From assembly GCF_000252125.1 (NCBI RefSeq), contig NZ_AHKF01000017.1, forward strand, positions 1 to 64,000: a stretch of DNA of 64,000 nucleotides, written 5' to 3'. Shown here in pieces: positions 42,401 through 52,623 of the stretch; the stretch's first letter is position 1; each line of letters begins with the position of its first letter. The position numbers and the translations under genes are program-made. This stretch comes from Flavobacterium frigoris PS1. GTDB taxonomy: Bacteria; Bacteroidota; Bacteroidia; Flavobacteriales; Flavobacteriaceae. The notes under the pieces were generated by a model that worked only from the letters and a program-made list of their open reading frames with translations, was not told the DNA's origin and did no database searches.

Positions 42401-43216
42401 AACTATAAAATTAAATTGAACGATTTACAAGGTGCTTTGCGAAGAGAGAAATTCACAATTACTGTAGGTGATGAATTACCTGCTGGAATTTTGAAATTAG
42501 CTAAAGTATATATTGCCAAAAAACGTAAGTTGAAAGTTGGGGATAAAATGGCGGGACGTCACGGTAACAAGGGTATTGTTGCAAGAATCGTTCGTCATGA
42601 AGATATGCCTTTCCTTGAAGACGGAACGCCAGTTGATATCGTGTTGAATCCATTAGGAGTACCTTCACGTATGAACATTGGTCAAATTTATGAAACGGTA
42701 TTAGGTTGGGCTGGACAAAACTTGGGTAGAAAATTTGCTACTCCAATTTTTGATGGTGCTTCTCTAGACCAAATCAATGAATTGACTGACGAAGCTGGAA
42801 TACCACGTTTTGGACATACATATTTATATGATGGTGGAACTGGAGAGCGTTTCCATCAAGCGGCTACTGTTGGAGTTATCTATATGTTGAAATTAGGACA
42901 TATGGTTGATGACAAGATGCACGCACGTTCAATAGGACCGTACTCATTGATTACGCAACAACCACTTGGTGGTAAAGCGCAATTTGGTGGACAACGTTTT
43001 GGAGAGATGGAAGTTTGGGCACTTGAGGCTTATGGAGCATCAAGTACACTTAGAGAAATCTTGACAGTTAAGTCTGATGATGTTATCGGTAGAGCTAAAA
43101 CTTACGAAGCAATCGTAAAAGGAGAATCTATGCCAGAACCAGGATTACCTGAATCATTCAATGTATTAATGCATGAATTGAAAGGTCTTGGATTAGACAT
43201 TAGATTAGAAGAATAA
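39404..43216 (+). CDS. rpoB: DNA-directed RNA polymerase subunit beta
   Basis: 1270 aa. Full-length, with the rifampicin-pocket block ([47 protein letters not shown]), the active-site region ([16 protein letters not shown]) and the C-terminal [28 protein letters not shown]. Start at ATG 39404 (TTG at 39401 also in frame). Downstream of a 278-nt leader with a hairpin; rpoC follows after a further 281 bp, a wider gap than in many bacteria. Confidence 0.98.
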   Translation: MITNQTERLNFASTKNIPNYPDFLDVQVKSFQDFFQLETKSDERGNEGLYNTFMENFPITDTRNNFVLEFLDYFVDPPRYTIQECIERGLTHSVPLKARLKLYCTDPEHEDFETIVQDVYLGTIPYMTPSGTFVINGAERVVVSQLHRSPGVFFGQSFHANGTKLYSARVIPFKGSWIEFSTDINSVMYAYIDRKKKLPVTTLFRAIGFERDKDILEIFDLAEEIKVSKTGLKKYIGRKLAARVLNTWHEDFVDEDTGEVVSIERNEIILDRDTIIDKDNVEEIIDSNVKSILLHKEDNNQVDYSIIHNTLQKDPTNSEKEAVEHIYRQLRNAEPPDEETARGIIDKLFFSDQRYNLGEVGRYRINKKLGLDTPMEKQVLTKEDIITIVKYLIELINAKADIDDIDHLSNRRVRTVGEQLSQQFGVGLARMARTIRERMNVRDNEVFTPIDLINAKTLSSVINSFFGTNQLSQFMDQTNPLAEITHKRRLSALGPGGLSRERAGFEVRDVHYTHYGRLCPIETPEGPNIGLISSLGVYAKVNGMGFIETPYRKVTNGVVDLTSTPIYLSAEEEEGMLISQANIKMDDSGKITAENVIARMEGDFPVIDPIKVDYADVAPNQIASISASLIPFLEHDDANRALMGSNMMRQAVPLIRPEAPIVGTGLERQVASDSRVLINAEGDGVIEYVDANIITIKYDRSEEERMVSFESDEKTYNLIKFRKTNQGTSINLKPIVRRGDRVVLGQVLSEGYATQNGELALGRNLKVAFMPWKGYNFEDAIVISEKVVRDDIFTSIHVDDYSLEVRDTKLGNEELTNDIPNVSEEATKDLDENGMIRIGAEVKPGDILIGKITPKGESDPTPEEKLLRAIFGDKAGDVKDASLKASPSLHGVVLDKKLFARAVKDKRKRTQDKDALGALEMEFEVKFVELKDKLIEKLFLIVNGKTSQGVMNDLGEEVLPKGKKYTQKMLNAVEDFAHLSKGQWVADDATNKMVNDLIHNYKIKLNDLQGALRREKFTITVGDELPAGILKLAKVYIAKKRKLKVGDKMAGRHGNKGIVARIVRHEDMPFLEDGTPVDIVLNPLGVPSRMNIGQIYETVLGWAGQNLGRKFATPIFDGASLDQINELTDEAGIPRFGHTYLYDGGTGERFHQAATVGVIYMLKLGHMVDDKMHARSIGPYSLITQQPLGGKAQFGGQRFGEMEVWALEAYGASSTLREILTVKSDDVIGRAKTYEAIVKGESMPEPGLPESFNVLMHELKGLGLDIRLEE

Positions 43217-43233
43217 AAATAGTTTGTAGTTGT

Positions 43234-43276
43234 CAGTTTTCGGGTAGTAATGCCTGAAAACTGATTACTCATTTTT
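43234..43276 (+). other. Hairpin in the rpoB-rpoC spacer
   Basis: CAGTTTTCGGG-TAGTAATG-CCTGAAAACTG (11 bp, one G-U) followed within 9 nt by TTTTT. It resembles a weak terminator or RNA-processing site. No promoter with TTG-N-TAnnTTTG is evident in the following 220 nt. Confidence 0.5.
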
Positions 43277-43497
43277 AAGAGTTTTTTGGATTTATACCCG
43301 TAAACCGTTCCGATTTTTTATATAAACCAAAGCGGTTTTGTAAATAGCACTTTAATACATTATTAAAGTTTAGAGAAGTAACCCGAGGAAAGTGGCTTAA
43401 TGATTACACAATTTTTTAAGCAATGCGCTTAATAGGCATAAGTAGATCATAAGTCTAATATCAATTTTCAATTGCAAATAAATCAATAGTAAAAACT

Positions 43498-46400
43498 ATG
43501 ATGAATAATAGAAATAATAAAGATAAAAACCCTGTAAAAAGGTTTAATAAAATTTCGATAGGACTAGCTTCTCCTGAATCTATCTTGAAAGAATCAAGAG
43601 GTGAAGTTTTGAAGCCAGAAACTATCAACTACAGAACACACAAACCAGAACGTGATGGTCTTTTCTGCGAAAGAATTTTCGGTCCAGTTAAGGATTTTGA
43701 ATGTGCTTGTGGTAAATACAAAAGAATCCGTTACAAGGGAATCATTTGTGACCGTTGTGGTGTTGAAGTTACTGAGAAAAAAGTACGTAGAGATAGAGTA
43801 GGTCACATCAACCTTGTTGTGCCAATTGCTCATATCTGGTATTTCCGTTCTCTTCCAAATAAAATTGGTTACATTCTTGGTCTTCCATCTAAGAAATTAG
43901 ATATGATCATATACTACGAAAGATACGTAGTTATCCAAGCTGGTATTGCCAAAAATGGTGAAGGTGAATCAGTACAAAGATTAGATTTCTTAACTGAAGA
44001 AGAATATTTAAATATCTTAGATACTCTTCCTGCAGATAACCAATATCTTGACGACTTCGATCCTAATAAATTTGTTGCCAAAATGGGAGCAGAATGTATT
44101 ATGGATTTATTGGCAAGAATTGATCTTGACGAATTGTCTTATGAATTAAGACATAAAGCAAACAATGAAACGTCTAAACAACGTAAAACTGAAGCATTAA
44201 AAAGATTGCAAGTTGTTGAATCTTTCCGCGAGTCTAACTTGAACCGTGAAAATCGTCCTGAATGGATGATTATGAAAGTGGTACCAGTTATACCTCCGGA
44301 ATTACGTCCTCTTGTGCCTCTAGATGGTGGTCGTTTTGCGACTTCAGATTTAAATGACTTATACCGTCGTGTAATCATACGTAACAACCGTTTGAAAAGA
44401 TTAATGGAGATTAAAGCTCCAGAAGTTATCTTGAGAAACGAGAAACGTATGTTGCAAGAATCTGTAGATTCATTATTTGATAATACACGTAAGGCTTCTG
44501 CAGTAAAAACAGAATCAAACAGACCGTTAAAATCATTATCTGATTCCCTTAAAGGTAAGCAAGGACGTTTCCGTCAAAACTTACTTGGAAAACGTGTGGA
44601 TTATTCTGCTCGTTCGGTAATTGTTGTTGGACCTGAATTGAAATTGTTCGAATGTGGTATCCCTAAAGATATGGCAGCTGAACTTTACAAACCTTTCGTT
44701 ATCCGTAAATTGATAGAAAGAGGAATTGTAAAAACGGTTAAATCAGCCAAAAAAATAATAGACAAAAAAGAGCCTGTAGTTTGGGATATTCTTGAAAACG
44801 TAATTAAGGGTCACCCTATATTACTGAATCGTGCCCCTACTTTGCACAGATTGGGTATACAAGCATTCCAACCAAAATTAATTGAAGGAAAAGCAATCCA
44901 ATTGCACCCTTTAGTTTGTACTGCATTTAATGCGGATTTTGATGGGGATCAAATGGCAGTTCACTTACCATTAGGACCAGAAGCTATTCTTGAAGCACAA
45001 TTATTAATGTTGGCTTCTCATAACATTTTGAATCCTGCAAATGGTGCTCCAATTACAGTACCTTCTCAGGACATGGTTTTGGGTCTATATTATATGACCA
45101 AAGAGAGATTGTCTACTCCAGAAAAGAAAATTTTAGGTCAAGATTTGACTTTCTATTCTGCTGAAGAAGTAAATATTGCATTAAATGAAGGAAGATTAGA
45201 ATTGAATGCTAGAGTGAGAATTAGAGCAAAAGATTTTAATGACGCCGGAGAATTGGTGTTTAAAATTATTCAAACAACTGCTGGGCGTGTTATTTTTAAC
45301 GAAGTAGTACCAGAAGCAGCAGGTTATATCAATGATGTATTAACTAAGAAAAATCTTAGAGATATTATCGGACATGTATTAAATTCAACTAGTGTACCTG
45401 AAACGGCTGCCTTCTTGGATAACATGAAAGATATGGGGTACAAATTTGCCTTTAGAGGTGGATTGTCATTCTCATTAGGTGATATTAGAATTCCAGAGCA
45501 AAAACCAAAATTAATTGCAGATGCTAGAGAGCAAGTTGAAGGTATCTCTGCAAATTATAACATGGGTCTTATTACAAATAACGAACGTTACAACCAAGTT
45601 ATTGATGTATGGACTTCTGCAAATGCTCAATTGACAGAGTTAGCAATGAAAAACATTAGAGAAGACCAACAAGGTTTCAACTCGGTGTATATGATGCTTG
45701 ATTCTGGAGCAAGGGGTTCCAAAGAACAAATTCGTCAGTTAACTGGTATGCGTGGTTTGATGGCTAAGCCTAAAAAATCTACTGCTGGTGGTGGTGAAAT
45801 TATTGAAAACCCGATTCTTTCTAACTTTAAGGAAGGTCTTTCGATTCTTGAGTATTTTATCTCTACTCACGGTGCGCGTAAAGGTCTTGCGGATACTGCC
45901 TTGAAAACGGCGGATGCAGGATATTTAACAAGAAGACTGCATGATGTTTCTCAAGATGTTATTGTCAACATCGAAGATTGTGGAACATTAAGAGGTGTTG
46001 AAGTGTCAGCATTGAAAAAGAATGAGGAGATTGTTGAATCATTAGGAGAAAGAATTTTAGGACGTGTTGCATTACAAGACGTAATTAATCCTTTAACTAA
46101 TGAAGTGTTGATCCAATCTGGATTACAAATCACTGAGGCAATTATGAAACAAATTGAAGCTTCTCCAATTGAGAGAGTGGAAGTTCGTTCACCATTGACT
46201 TGTGAGGCGTTGAAAGGTATTTGTGCTAAATGTTACGGTAGAAACTTAGCTACTGGTAAAATGACACAAAGAGGTGAAGCAGTTGGTGTAATTGCTGCAC
46301 AATCTATTGGAGAACCAGGTACACAGTTAACATTACGTACTTTCCACGTTGGAGGGGTAGCGGGTGGTATTTCTGAGGAATCTAGCATCATTACTAAATT

Positions 46401-47805
46401 TGATGGTAAGCTGGAAATTGAAGATTTAAAAACTGTTAAAGGTGAAGATAACGAAGGAAACGCTGTTGATATTGTCGTTTCTCGTTCAACTGAATTGAAA
46501 TTAATAGATGCTAAAACAGGTATCTTATTAAATACACATAATATTCCTTACGGTTCAAGTATTTTTGTAAAAGACGGTCAAGCAGTTGCAAAAGGAGATG
46601 TAATCTGTAAATGGGATCCATATAATGGAGTTATTGTTTCTGAATTTACTGGAAAAATTGCTTACGAAGAATTAGAGCAAGGTCAATCTTACATGGTTGA
46701 AATTGATGAGCAAACTGGTTTCCAAGAAAAAGTAATTTCTGAGTCTAGAGCCAAAAAATTAATTCCAACTTTATTGGTTTACGGTAAAGACAATGAATTG
46801 ATTCGTTCTTACAACTTACCAGTTGGAGCCCACTTAATGGTTGAAAACGGTGAGAAAATTAAGGCAGGTAAAGTATTGGTGAAAATTCCACGTCGTTCTT
46901 CTAAATCAGGAGATATTACAGGAGGTTTACCAAGAATTACTGAACTTTTAGAAGCTCGTAATCCTTCAAATCCAGCTGTAGTTTCAGAAATTGATGGTGT
47001 TGTTTCTTTTGGAAAAATCAAAAGAGGTAACCGTGAGATTATTATTGAATCTAAATTTGGTGAGGTTAAGAAATACCTAGTAAAACTTTCAAGTCAAATT
47101 CTTGTTCAAGAGAATGACTTCGTTAGAGCTGGTGTTCCTTTGTCTGATGGAGCAATTACTCCAGAAGATATCTTAAGAATTAAAGGGCCTGCTGCTGTTC
47201 AACAGTATTTGGTTAATGAAATTCAAGAAGTATACCGTTTGCAAGGGGTAAAAATTAATGACAAGCACTTTGAAGTAGTAATACGTCAAATGATGCGTAA
47301 AGTTAGAGTGCAAGATCCAGGGGACACATTATTCCTAGAAGATCAATTAATTCATACCAAAGACTTTATCTTCCAAAATGATAAATTGTACGGAATGAAA
47401 GTAATTGAAGACGCTGGTGATTCTGCTAACTTAAAAGAAGGACAAATTATCTCGCCTCGTGAGTTGCGTGATGAAAACTCTCTTTTGAAACGTACCGATA
47501 AAAATATCGTTGTGGCTCGTGATGTAATCACTGCAACTGGAACTCCTGTATTACAAGGAATTACAAGAGCATCGCTTCAGACGAAATCATTTATTTCGGC
47601 TGCCTCTTTCCAAGAGACTACTAAAGTATTGAACGAAGCTGCTGTTGCAGGTAAAATTGACTACTTAGAAGGATTGAAAGAAAATGTAATTGTTGGACAT
47701 AGAATTCCTGCCGGTACAGGTATGAGAGAATATGATCATACGATTGTAGGTTCAAAAGAAGATTATAATGATATGATGGCTAATAAAGAAGAATATATCT
47801 ATTAA
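43498..47805 (+). CDS. rpoC: DNA-directed RNA polymerase subunit beta'
   Basis: 1435 aa. Zinc-binding [20 protein letters not shown] near residue 70, active-site [15 protein letters not shown] with the three Mg2+ aspartates, bridge-helix region, secondary zinc site ([13 protein letters not shown]), and [19 protein letters not shown]. Two in-frame ATGs (43498 and 43501) open the gene. It ends 3 nt before the DUF3467 gene, so the two are one transcript. Confidence 0.98.
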   Translation: MMNNRNNKDKNPVKRFNKISIGLASPESILKESRGEVLKPETINYRTHKPERDGLFCERIFGPVKDFECACGKYKRIRYKGIICDRCGVEVTEKKVRRDRVGHINLVVPIAHIWYFRSLPNKIGYILGLPSKKLDMIIYYERYVVIQAGIAKNGEGESVQRLDFLTEEEYLNILDTLPADNQYLDDFDPNKFVAKMGAECIMDLLARIDLDELSYELRHKANNETSKQRKTEALKRLQVVESFRESNLNRENRPEWMIMKVVPVIPPELRPLVPLDGGRFATSDLNDLYRRVIIRNNRLKRLMEIKAPEVILRNEKRMLQESVDSLFDNTRKASAVKTESNRPLKSLSDSLKGKQGRFRQNLLGKRVDYSARSVIVVGPELKLFECGIPKDMAAELYKPFVIRKLIERGIVKTVKSAKKIIDKKEPVVWDILENVIKGHPILLNRAPTLHRLGIQAFQPKLIEGKAIQLHPLVCTAFNADFDGDQMAVHLPLGPEAILEAQLLMLASHNILNPANGAPITVPSQDMVLGLYYMTKERLSTPEKKILGQDLTFYSAEEVNIALNEGRLELNARVRIRAKDFNDAGELVFKIIQTTAGRVIFNEVVPEAAGYINDVLTKKNLRDIIGHVLNSTSVPETAAFLDNMKDMGYKFAFRGGLSFSLGDIRIPEQKPKLIADAREQVEGISANYNMGLITNNERYNQVIDVWTSANAQLTELAMKNIREDQQGFNSVYMMLDSGARGSKEQIRQLTGMRGLMAKPKKSTAGGGEIIENPILSNFKEGLSILEYFISTHGARKGLADTALKTADAGYLTRRLHDVSQDVIVNIEDCGTLRGVEVSALKKNEEIVESLGERILGRVALQDVINPLTNEVLIQSGLQITEAIMKQIEASPIERVEVRSPLTCEALKGICAKCYGRNLATGKMTQRGEAVGVIAAQSIGEPGTQLTLRTFHVGGVAGGISEESSIITKFDGKLEIEDLKTVKGEDNEGNAVDIVVSRSTELKLIDAKTGILLNTHNIPYGSSIFVKDGQAVAKGDVICKWDPYNGVIVSEFTGKIAYEELEQGQSYMVEIDEQTGFQEKVISESRAKKLIPTLLVYGKDNELIRSYNLPVGAHLMVENGEKIKAGKVLVKIPRRSSKSGDITGGLPRITELLEARNPSNPAVVSEIDGVVSFGKIKRGNREIIIESKFGEVKKYLVKLSSQILVQENDFVRAGVPLSDGAITPEDILRIKGPAAVQQYLVNEIQEVYRLQGVKINDKHFEVVIRQMMRKVRVQDPGDTLFLEDQLIHTKDFIFQNDKLYGMKVIEDAGDSANLKEGQIISPRELRDENSLLKRTDKNIVVARDVITATGTPVLQGITRASLQTKSFISAASFQETTKVLNEAAVAGKIDYLEGLKENVIVGHRIPAGTGMREYDHTIVGSKEDYNDMMANKEEYIY

Positions 47806-47808
47806 AGT

Positions 47809-48117
47809 ATGAGTAACTCAAATCAACAAGATCAAATTAATATAGAACTGGATGAAAAAACAGCTGAAGGGATTTATTCTAATTTGGCTATAATCAATCA
47901 TTCGTCCTCAGAGTTTGTTCTAGATTTTGTAAGTATCATGCCTGGTATTCCCAAGGCCAAAGTAAAATCAAGGATTGTCTTGACACCGCAACATGCCAAA
48001 AGATTGTTAAAAGCAATAGGAGAAAATATTCATCGTTTTGAAGTCGCTCATGGCGAAATTAAGGACAGTGAACAACCTCCAATTCCACTTAACTTTGGTC
48101 CCGCAGGGCAAGCATAA
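47809..48117 (+). CDS. DUF3467 family small protein
   Basis: A 102-aa soluble protein starting 3 nt after rpoC. INIELDEKTAEGIYSNLAII and NHSSSEFVLDFVSIMPGIPK then AKVKSRIVLTPQHAKRLLKA match the DUF3467 family, a beta-rich single domain of unknown role conserved in Bacteroidota and others. The C-terminus ends in a Pro-rich tail (SEQPPIPLNFGPAGQA). Its tight link to rpoC suggests a role tied to RNA polymerase or growth rate, but this is not proved. A terminator follows. Confidence 0.88.
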   Translation: MSNSNQQDQINIELDEKTAEGIYSNLAIINHSSSEFVLDFVSIMPGIPKAKVKSRIVLTPQHAKRLLKAIGENIHRFEVAHGEIKDSEQPPIPLNFGPAGQA

Positions 48118-48125
48118 TTTTATAG

Positions 48126-48156
48126 AAAAGGCTCCATATTTATATGGAGCTTTTTT
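48126..48156 (+). terminator. Terminator of the rpoBC-DUF3467 unit
   Basis: AAGGCTCCATA-TTTA-TATGGAGC followed by six T. Confidence 0.88.
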
Positions 48157-48390
48157 GTTTTCATTAAGTTGGTGATAATTTTACAAATAGTGTTTTTTGC
48201 CGTGCGTTTGATAATCATTTAATTAACCAATGATAATTGTGTGGAAACCTGTCTGTTTATAGGTGTATTTTGTAGCTAAACGAGTTTTATGGTTGTTCGT
48301 CGGAAATATTTTTTGACGGAGTATTGATGTAGTAGTTTTGTCAAAGAATTAGAGATTTAAAGTAATCTCTTTCGAAAAACAAAGCCCCTT

Positions 48391-48744
48391 ATGAATAATT
48401 TTTCTAAACAAAAAGACTCTAGAAAATCAGTAATCATTTTTGTAATGTTTCTTTTTATTTTTTTGTCCAATGTTTCGGCATTCAGTCAAACTTCAGAAAA
48501 CAATCCAATTGTGGCTAATTCAAATGAAACTAGTAGTGAAGTAAAAGAAGAAAGTAGTAAGGTGACGACAAATATGGATTTTGTTCTCTGGTTCATGGGC
48601 TCAAAGCAAGATCCCAATAGCACCATTTCTACGGAAGGTATTAACACAAAGAAAAAAATAATGACTTCAGGATTGTCTCCAAATCGTTTGCTTATTAAAG
48701 CGTTTTTAAAAAAGGCTGTTAATTTTGAAAGTGCATTAGCATAA
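48391..48744 (+). CDS. Small exported protein, unknown function
   Basis: 117 aa with a signal peptide or anchor (SVIIFVMFLFIFLSNVSAFS) and a mature part of about 84 residues with Ser/Glu/Asn-rich low-complexity (SENNPIVANSNETSSEVKEE), then DFVLWFMGSKQDP and a basic C-terminus (LSPNRLLIKAFLKKAVNF). No known domain. Bounded by its own terminator. Reliable as a gene because of the signal, composition and the clean downstream terminator. Confidence 0.6.
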   Translation: MNNFSKQKDSRKSVIIFVMFLFIFLSNVSAFSQTSENNPIVANSNETSSEVKEESSKVTTNMDFVLWFMGSKQDPNSTISTEGINTKKKIMTSGLSPNRLLIKAFLKKAVNFESALA

Positions 48745-48770
48745 GAATAGCTTACTCCTTAAAGGACATA

Positions 48771-48806
48771 AAAAAAACGCTAATTTTTAAATTAGCGTTT
48801 TTTTTT
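48771..48806. terminator. Bidirectional terminator, small exported gene / prfC
   Basis: AAAAAACGCTAATTT-T-AAATTAGCGTTTTTT, an almost perfect palindrome between convergent genes. Confidence 0.9.
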
Positions 48807-48828
48807 ATGCAATATAGTTTGTAACTAT

Positions 48829-50418
48829 TTAATCAAACTCTGATGTAAAAAATAGTTTCACACTTGGGTATTTATTTTGGGTCATTTGAATTGTGAAATC
48901 TGAATCGGCAAGAAATACTAATTGACCATATTTATCATGAGCTAAGAACTTCTGTTTTATTCTTTTGAATTCTTTGAACTCATTATTTTTAGCGTCATCT
49001 GGTTTTACCCAGCAAGCTTTATGAACAGGAAAGTTTTCATAAGTACATTTAGCACCATATTCGTGCTCTAAACGATATTGGATAACTTCATACTGAAGCG
49101 CACCAACTGTTCCAATGATTTTTCTGTTGTTCATTTCTAAGGTGAATAATTGTGCAACACCCTCGTCCATCAACTGGTCAATACCTTTGTCAAGCTGTTT
49201 GGCTTTCATCGGGTCAGCATTATTGATGTATCTAAAATGCTCCGGAGAGAAACTTGGAATCCCTTTAAAGCTCATGATTTCTCCCTCAGTCAATGTGTCA
49301 CCAATTTTAAAGTTTCCAGTGTCATGAAGACCTACAATATCTCCAGGGTAAGAAATATCTACTATTTCTTTTTTCTCAGCAAAAAATGCGTTTGGACTTG
49401 AGAATTTTAAATTCTTTTTTTGGCGAACGTGGTAATACGGTTTATTTCTTTCAAAAGTTCCCGATACAATTTTTATAAATGCCAATCTGTCTCTATGCTT
49501 AGGGTCCATATTAGCGTGGATTTTAAACACAAAACCTGTCATTTTTTCCTCTGTAGGATCAACTAATCTAGTTTCAGATTCTTTTGGTCTTGGCGATGGC
49601 GCTATCGCAACAAAGCAATCCAATAGTTCGCGTACACCGAAATTATTCAATGCCGAACCAAAAAAGACTGGTTGTAACTTTCCATCTAGGTAATCTTGAC
49701 GATCAAATTTAGGATAAACTTCATCAATCAATTCTAGTTCTTCCCTTAGAGTGTCAGCGGGTTTTTGCCCAATTATTTTTTCTAGTTCAGGATTTTGTAC
49801 ATCCGAAAAAGCGATAGTTTCCTCGATATTCTTACGGTTGTCACCACTAAATAAATTAATGTTTTTCTCCCATAAATTATAAATACCCTGAAAGTCGTAA
49901 CCCATTCCTATTGGGAAACTTAGAGGAGTAACTGTTAGTCCTAGCTTTTGCTCGACTTCATCCATTAAGTCAAACGCATCTTTTCCTTCACGATCCATTT
50001 TGTTTATGAATATGATGATGGGAATTTTTCGCATTCTACATACGGCGACTAGTTTTTCTGTCTGTTCCTCGACTCCTTTTGCAACATCAATAACCACAAT
50101 AACACTGTCAACGGCAGTTAAAGTTCTAAAGGTATCTTCTGCAAAATCCTTGTGCCCTGGAGTATCAAGAATATTTATTTTTTTTTCTTGGTAATTAAAA
50201 GCTAAGACGGAGGTGGAAACAGAGATTCCTCTCTGACGTTCAATTTCCATGAAATCACTCGTTGCTCCTTTTTTAATTTTATTGTTTTTTACAGCACCTG
50301 CTTCTTGAATTGCTCCACCAAAAAGGAGGAGTTTTTCTGTAAGTGTTGTTTTACCTGCATCGGGATGCGAGATAATTCCGAAAGTTCTTCTTCGTTGTAT
50401 TTCTGTTAGAAAGCTCAT
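48829..50418 (-). CDS. prfC: Peptide chain release factor 3
   Basis: A 529-aa translational GTPase that removes RF1/RF2 from the ribosome after termination. G1 SHPDAGKTTLTEKLL, G3 DTPGHKDFAEDT, G4 NKMDREGKDAFDL; RF3-specific NNKIKKGATSDFMEIERQRG and C-terminal VGALQYEVIQYRLEHEYGAK are present. Bacteroidota keep it as a single gene. Monocistronic on the minus strand between two terminators. Confidence 0.97.
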   Translation of the reverse strand: MSFLTEIQRRRTFGIISHPDAGKTTLTEKLLLFGGAIQEAGAVKNNKIKKGATSDFMEIERQRGISVSTSVLAFNYQEKKINILDTPGHKDFAEDTFRTLTAVDSVIVVIDVAKGVEEQTEKLVAVCRMRKIPIIIFINKMDREGKDAFDLMDEVEQKLGLTVTPLSFPIGMGYDFQGIYNLWEKNINLFSGDNRKNIEETIAFSDVQNPELEKIIGQKPADTLREELELIDEVYPKFDRQDYLDGKLQPVFFGSALNNFGVRELLDCFVAIAPSPRPKESETRLVDPTEEKMTGFVFKIHANMDPKHRDRLAFIKIVSGTFERNKPYYHVRQKKNLKFSSPNAFFAEKKEIVDISYPGDIVGLHDTGNFKIGDTLTEGEIMSFKGIPSFSPEHFRYINNADPMKAKQLDKGIDQLMDEGVAQLFTLEMNNRKIIGTVGALQYEVIQYRLEHEYGAKCTYENFPVHKACWVKPDDAKNNEFKEFKRIKQKFLAHDKYGQLVFLADSDFTIQMTQNKYPSVKLFFTSEFD

Positions 50419-50468
50419 GTGTCGTTTAAATAGTTTGCAAAAGTACTATTTATAAATGCTAATAAAAA

Positions 50469-50500
50469 AAAATGAGGCTGTCTTTTAGGACTGCCTCATT
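50469..50500 (-). terminator. Terminator of the alpha-amylase gene
   Basis: On the minus strand AAATGAGGC-AGTC-CTAAAA-GACA-GCCTCATTT, followed by a long T-run (A-run upstream on plus). Confidence 0.85.
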
Positions 50501-50521
50501 TATAATGAAATTATAATCTCC

Positions 50522-51961
50522 TTACATGTTAATCGACCATACTGAATAGCTGTTTGGTGGACTTTGGATTTTTACCCAACTGTCTCCTTGAGTTGTAGGT
50601 AACCAAGTAGAATTACCAGTAAAATCCTTTATTTGTGCATTGGTCCAGTTGGTAGGTACCCATCTTTCTTGCCATGAAGAAGAATTGTTTATGTAAACAA
50701 CTAAGCCAGGATTTCCGTTATACCCATTTCTTCGTGCAATATACTCGTCATTATCCGCGTATAAAATAGATGTCGTTCCTGTCGCTTTATTGTTGTGTAT
50801 CCAAATAAGGTTGTCCATTTTGGCTTTGTTTAGCCATTCTTCGTAGTCTCTATAAAAGATCGTAGGATATCCTTCATGCGTTAGAATATAGGCATAAGCC
50901 AATTGCTTATTGTAAATTTCATCTGTGTCATGATTCGTTACGAAAGTAACTGCTTTGTGTGGATTCCTTTTCCACATCATATCATCATTCAGTAGATTAA
51001 GGTTGTTTCCGTCAAATGCATCATTCATTTTATAATAGCAGGCGAAATCAAATACAGAACTATTGGCATTATTGGCCCACCATTCTAGAGTGTTAACATT
51101 TGAATCCCAATATTCACCAACTGAGAAACCTCCAACGTTCGCGTTCCAATCTTTAACTACCCATGGACCAAAACCTTTTACATAGTCAAATCTCCAACCG
51201 TCAAACTTCATCGTGTTTTTATAGTATTTTCCCACACCATCAGAGCGCAACCAAAGCCAGTTTTGAACATTTGGGGTTACATGAGCTAAGTCTGGAAAAC
51301 CTCCAAAAGCTCCTTCATCATTATTTCCATAAGCATTTTTATAAAAGTCGGCGCTTGTTCTTGGGAATTTACCTGAAGCAACCCCAGTAAAATTAGTGTA
51401 GGTTTGCGTTCCTGTATATGGGTTGTTTTCTAATTGTCCACCACTATTGTGATTAAGTACCATGTCAGCATATACTTGTATGTTTTCACTATGCGCTTTA
51501 GTAATTAAGCTTACCAATTCCGTTTTGGAACCAAAGCGAGTTTCTATTGTTCCATTTTGGTTGTAATTTCCAAAATCAAAGTAATCCGTTGGGTCATACC
51601 CCATAGAGAAAGGTCCGTTTTGTGCCTTTGATACTGGTGGTAGCCATATAGAACCGATTCCGGCATTCGACCATGCTGTTACTTTTGTACTCAAAGTATT
51701 CCACCAGTTTCCACCTGATGGGACATCCCAGTAAAAAGCTTGCATCATTACTCCTCCTCCGGGATTTGCAACGTATTTTCCTGTGGTTGAAGGTGTTTTT
51801 CCTGTACTGAATGCATGTCCATCGTGATGGGTGACATTTATAACTTTAAATTGTGAAGCTGCATGGGTAGAATTTGTTATTGCCTCCTCATTGGAGTTGC
51901 AGGAATATAAGGCAATTAACAAGGCTGATAGCAGATAGATTTTAAGATTTGGGTTTTTCAT
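50522..51961 (-). CDS. GH13 alpha-amylase lipoprotein (GH13_7-like)
   Basis: A 479-aa lipoprotein (MKNPNLKIYLLSALLIALYSC). The GH13 barrel starts with GGGVMMQAFYWDVPSGGNWW, the signature of the alpha-amylase group found in hyperthermophilic archaea and plants (GH13_7-like). Catalytic set: nucleophile Asp in GWRFDYVKGF, acid/base Glu in SVGEYWDSNV, third Asp in FVTNHDTDE, plus conserved DMVLNHNSGG. The C-terminal part is a beta-sandwich (domain C). It should cut internal alpha-1,4 glucan bonds from a surface or periplasmic anchor. Alone, not beside SusC/SusD-type genes. Long, empty upstream region. Confidence 0.92.
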   Translation of the reverse strand: MKNPNLKIYLLSALLIALYSCNSNEEAITNSTHAASQFKVINVTHHDGHAFSTGKTPSTTGKYVANPGGGVMMQAFYWDVPSGGNWWNTLSTKVTAWSNAGIGSIWLPPVSKAQNGPFSMGYDPTDYFDFGNYNQNGTIETRFGSKTELVSLITKAHSENIQVYADMVLNHNSGGQLENNPYTGTQTYTNFTGVASGKFPRTSADFYKNAYGNNDEGAFGGFPDLAHVTPNVQNWLWLRSDGVGKYYKNTMKFDGWRFDYVKGFGPWVVKDWNANVGGFSVGEYWDSNVNTLEWWANNANSSVFDFACYYKMNDAFDGNNLNLLNDDMMWKRNPHKAVTFVTNHDTDEIYNKQLAYAYILTHEGYPTIFYRDYEEWLNKAKMDNLIWIHNNKATGTTSILYADNDEYIARRNGYNGNPGLVVYINNSSSWQERWVPTNWTNAQIKDFTGNSTWLPTTQGDSWVKIQSPPNSYSVWSINM

Positions 51962-52445
51962 GAAATGGTTGATTTGGGTTAATTAAGGTTCTTAGAAATA
52001 ATTTGGGATTATTTTAATTTGGGGGTATTTATTGTATCGATAGAATAAATGTTTTTTTATTGCGAAATATATTTTATATCATTTATTTTTTTAAGAATAA
52101 TATTTTTTTAGCATTGCTAATGTATATAAAATTTAGAGTCAAATACTTCGTGGTTTTTTTATTGCGCGACGAAAACGTTGTAGTGTTGACAACTTGTTAG
52201 TTATTTTATTGCAAATGAGTGTCTTGATTTGTTTGTAACTTGGTTTTGGGAATAAAAAAAAGAAATTCGTAAAATGTGAAAATTAACTTTGATTCGTGCA
52301 ACGAGTCTCAAAATATAATGTCTCTTTTTTATTTGCAAAGTCTATAATTAGAAGTTGTTAGCGAACGGAAATGGTAGCACGAATCAAGGAAAGGGGAGAA
52401 TCGATAAAAGCGCTGATAATTTTTTGTTAATACTAGTATGGAAAC
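51962..52445. other. Gene-free AT-rich region
   Basis: About 480 bp upstream of the amylase and up to the promoter at 52446. No ORF of note, no repeat copy, no terminator. The amylase promoter must lie here on the minus strand, but no clear TAnnTTTG with -33 is recognised. Confidence 0.4.
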
Positions 52446-52475
52446 TTGTATTATGTAATTGAATTGTTATTTTTG
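52446..52475 (+). promoter_or_regulatory. Promoter upstream of a short ORF and the SurA-like gene
   Basis: TTG (52446-52448), 19-nt spacer, TATTTTTG (52468-52475). Start predicted near 52479, giving a leader of about 145 nt to ATG 52624 that holds a 25-codon ORF. Confidence 0.65.
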
Positions 52476-52487
52476 TTCGCTTGAACC

Positions 52488-52565
52488 ATGAGAAAAGTTT
52501 GTAAGAACATTTTTATTTTAGGACTATCATGGTGTATATTTGACAGATCCATTGGGACTATGTAA
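52488..52565 (+). CDS. Possible 25-codon leader peptide
   Basis: ATG 52488 to TAA 52563-52565 encodes MRKVCKNIFILGLSWCIFDR then SIGTM, a signal-like hydrophobic peptide. It begins about 9 nt after the predicted transcript start, ahead of the SurA-like gene. Could be a regulatory uORF, a small secreted peptide, or chance. Confidence 0.25.
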   Translation: MRKVCKNIFILGLSWCIFDRSIGTM

Positions 52566-52623
52566 ATGAAGTCATTGCGGGTTAGAGAAAATGTTACTTA
52601 CAATAAAATATAAATATCAAATA

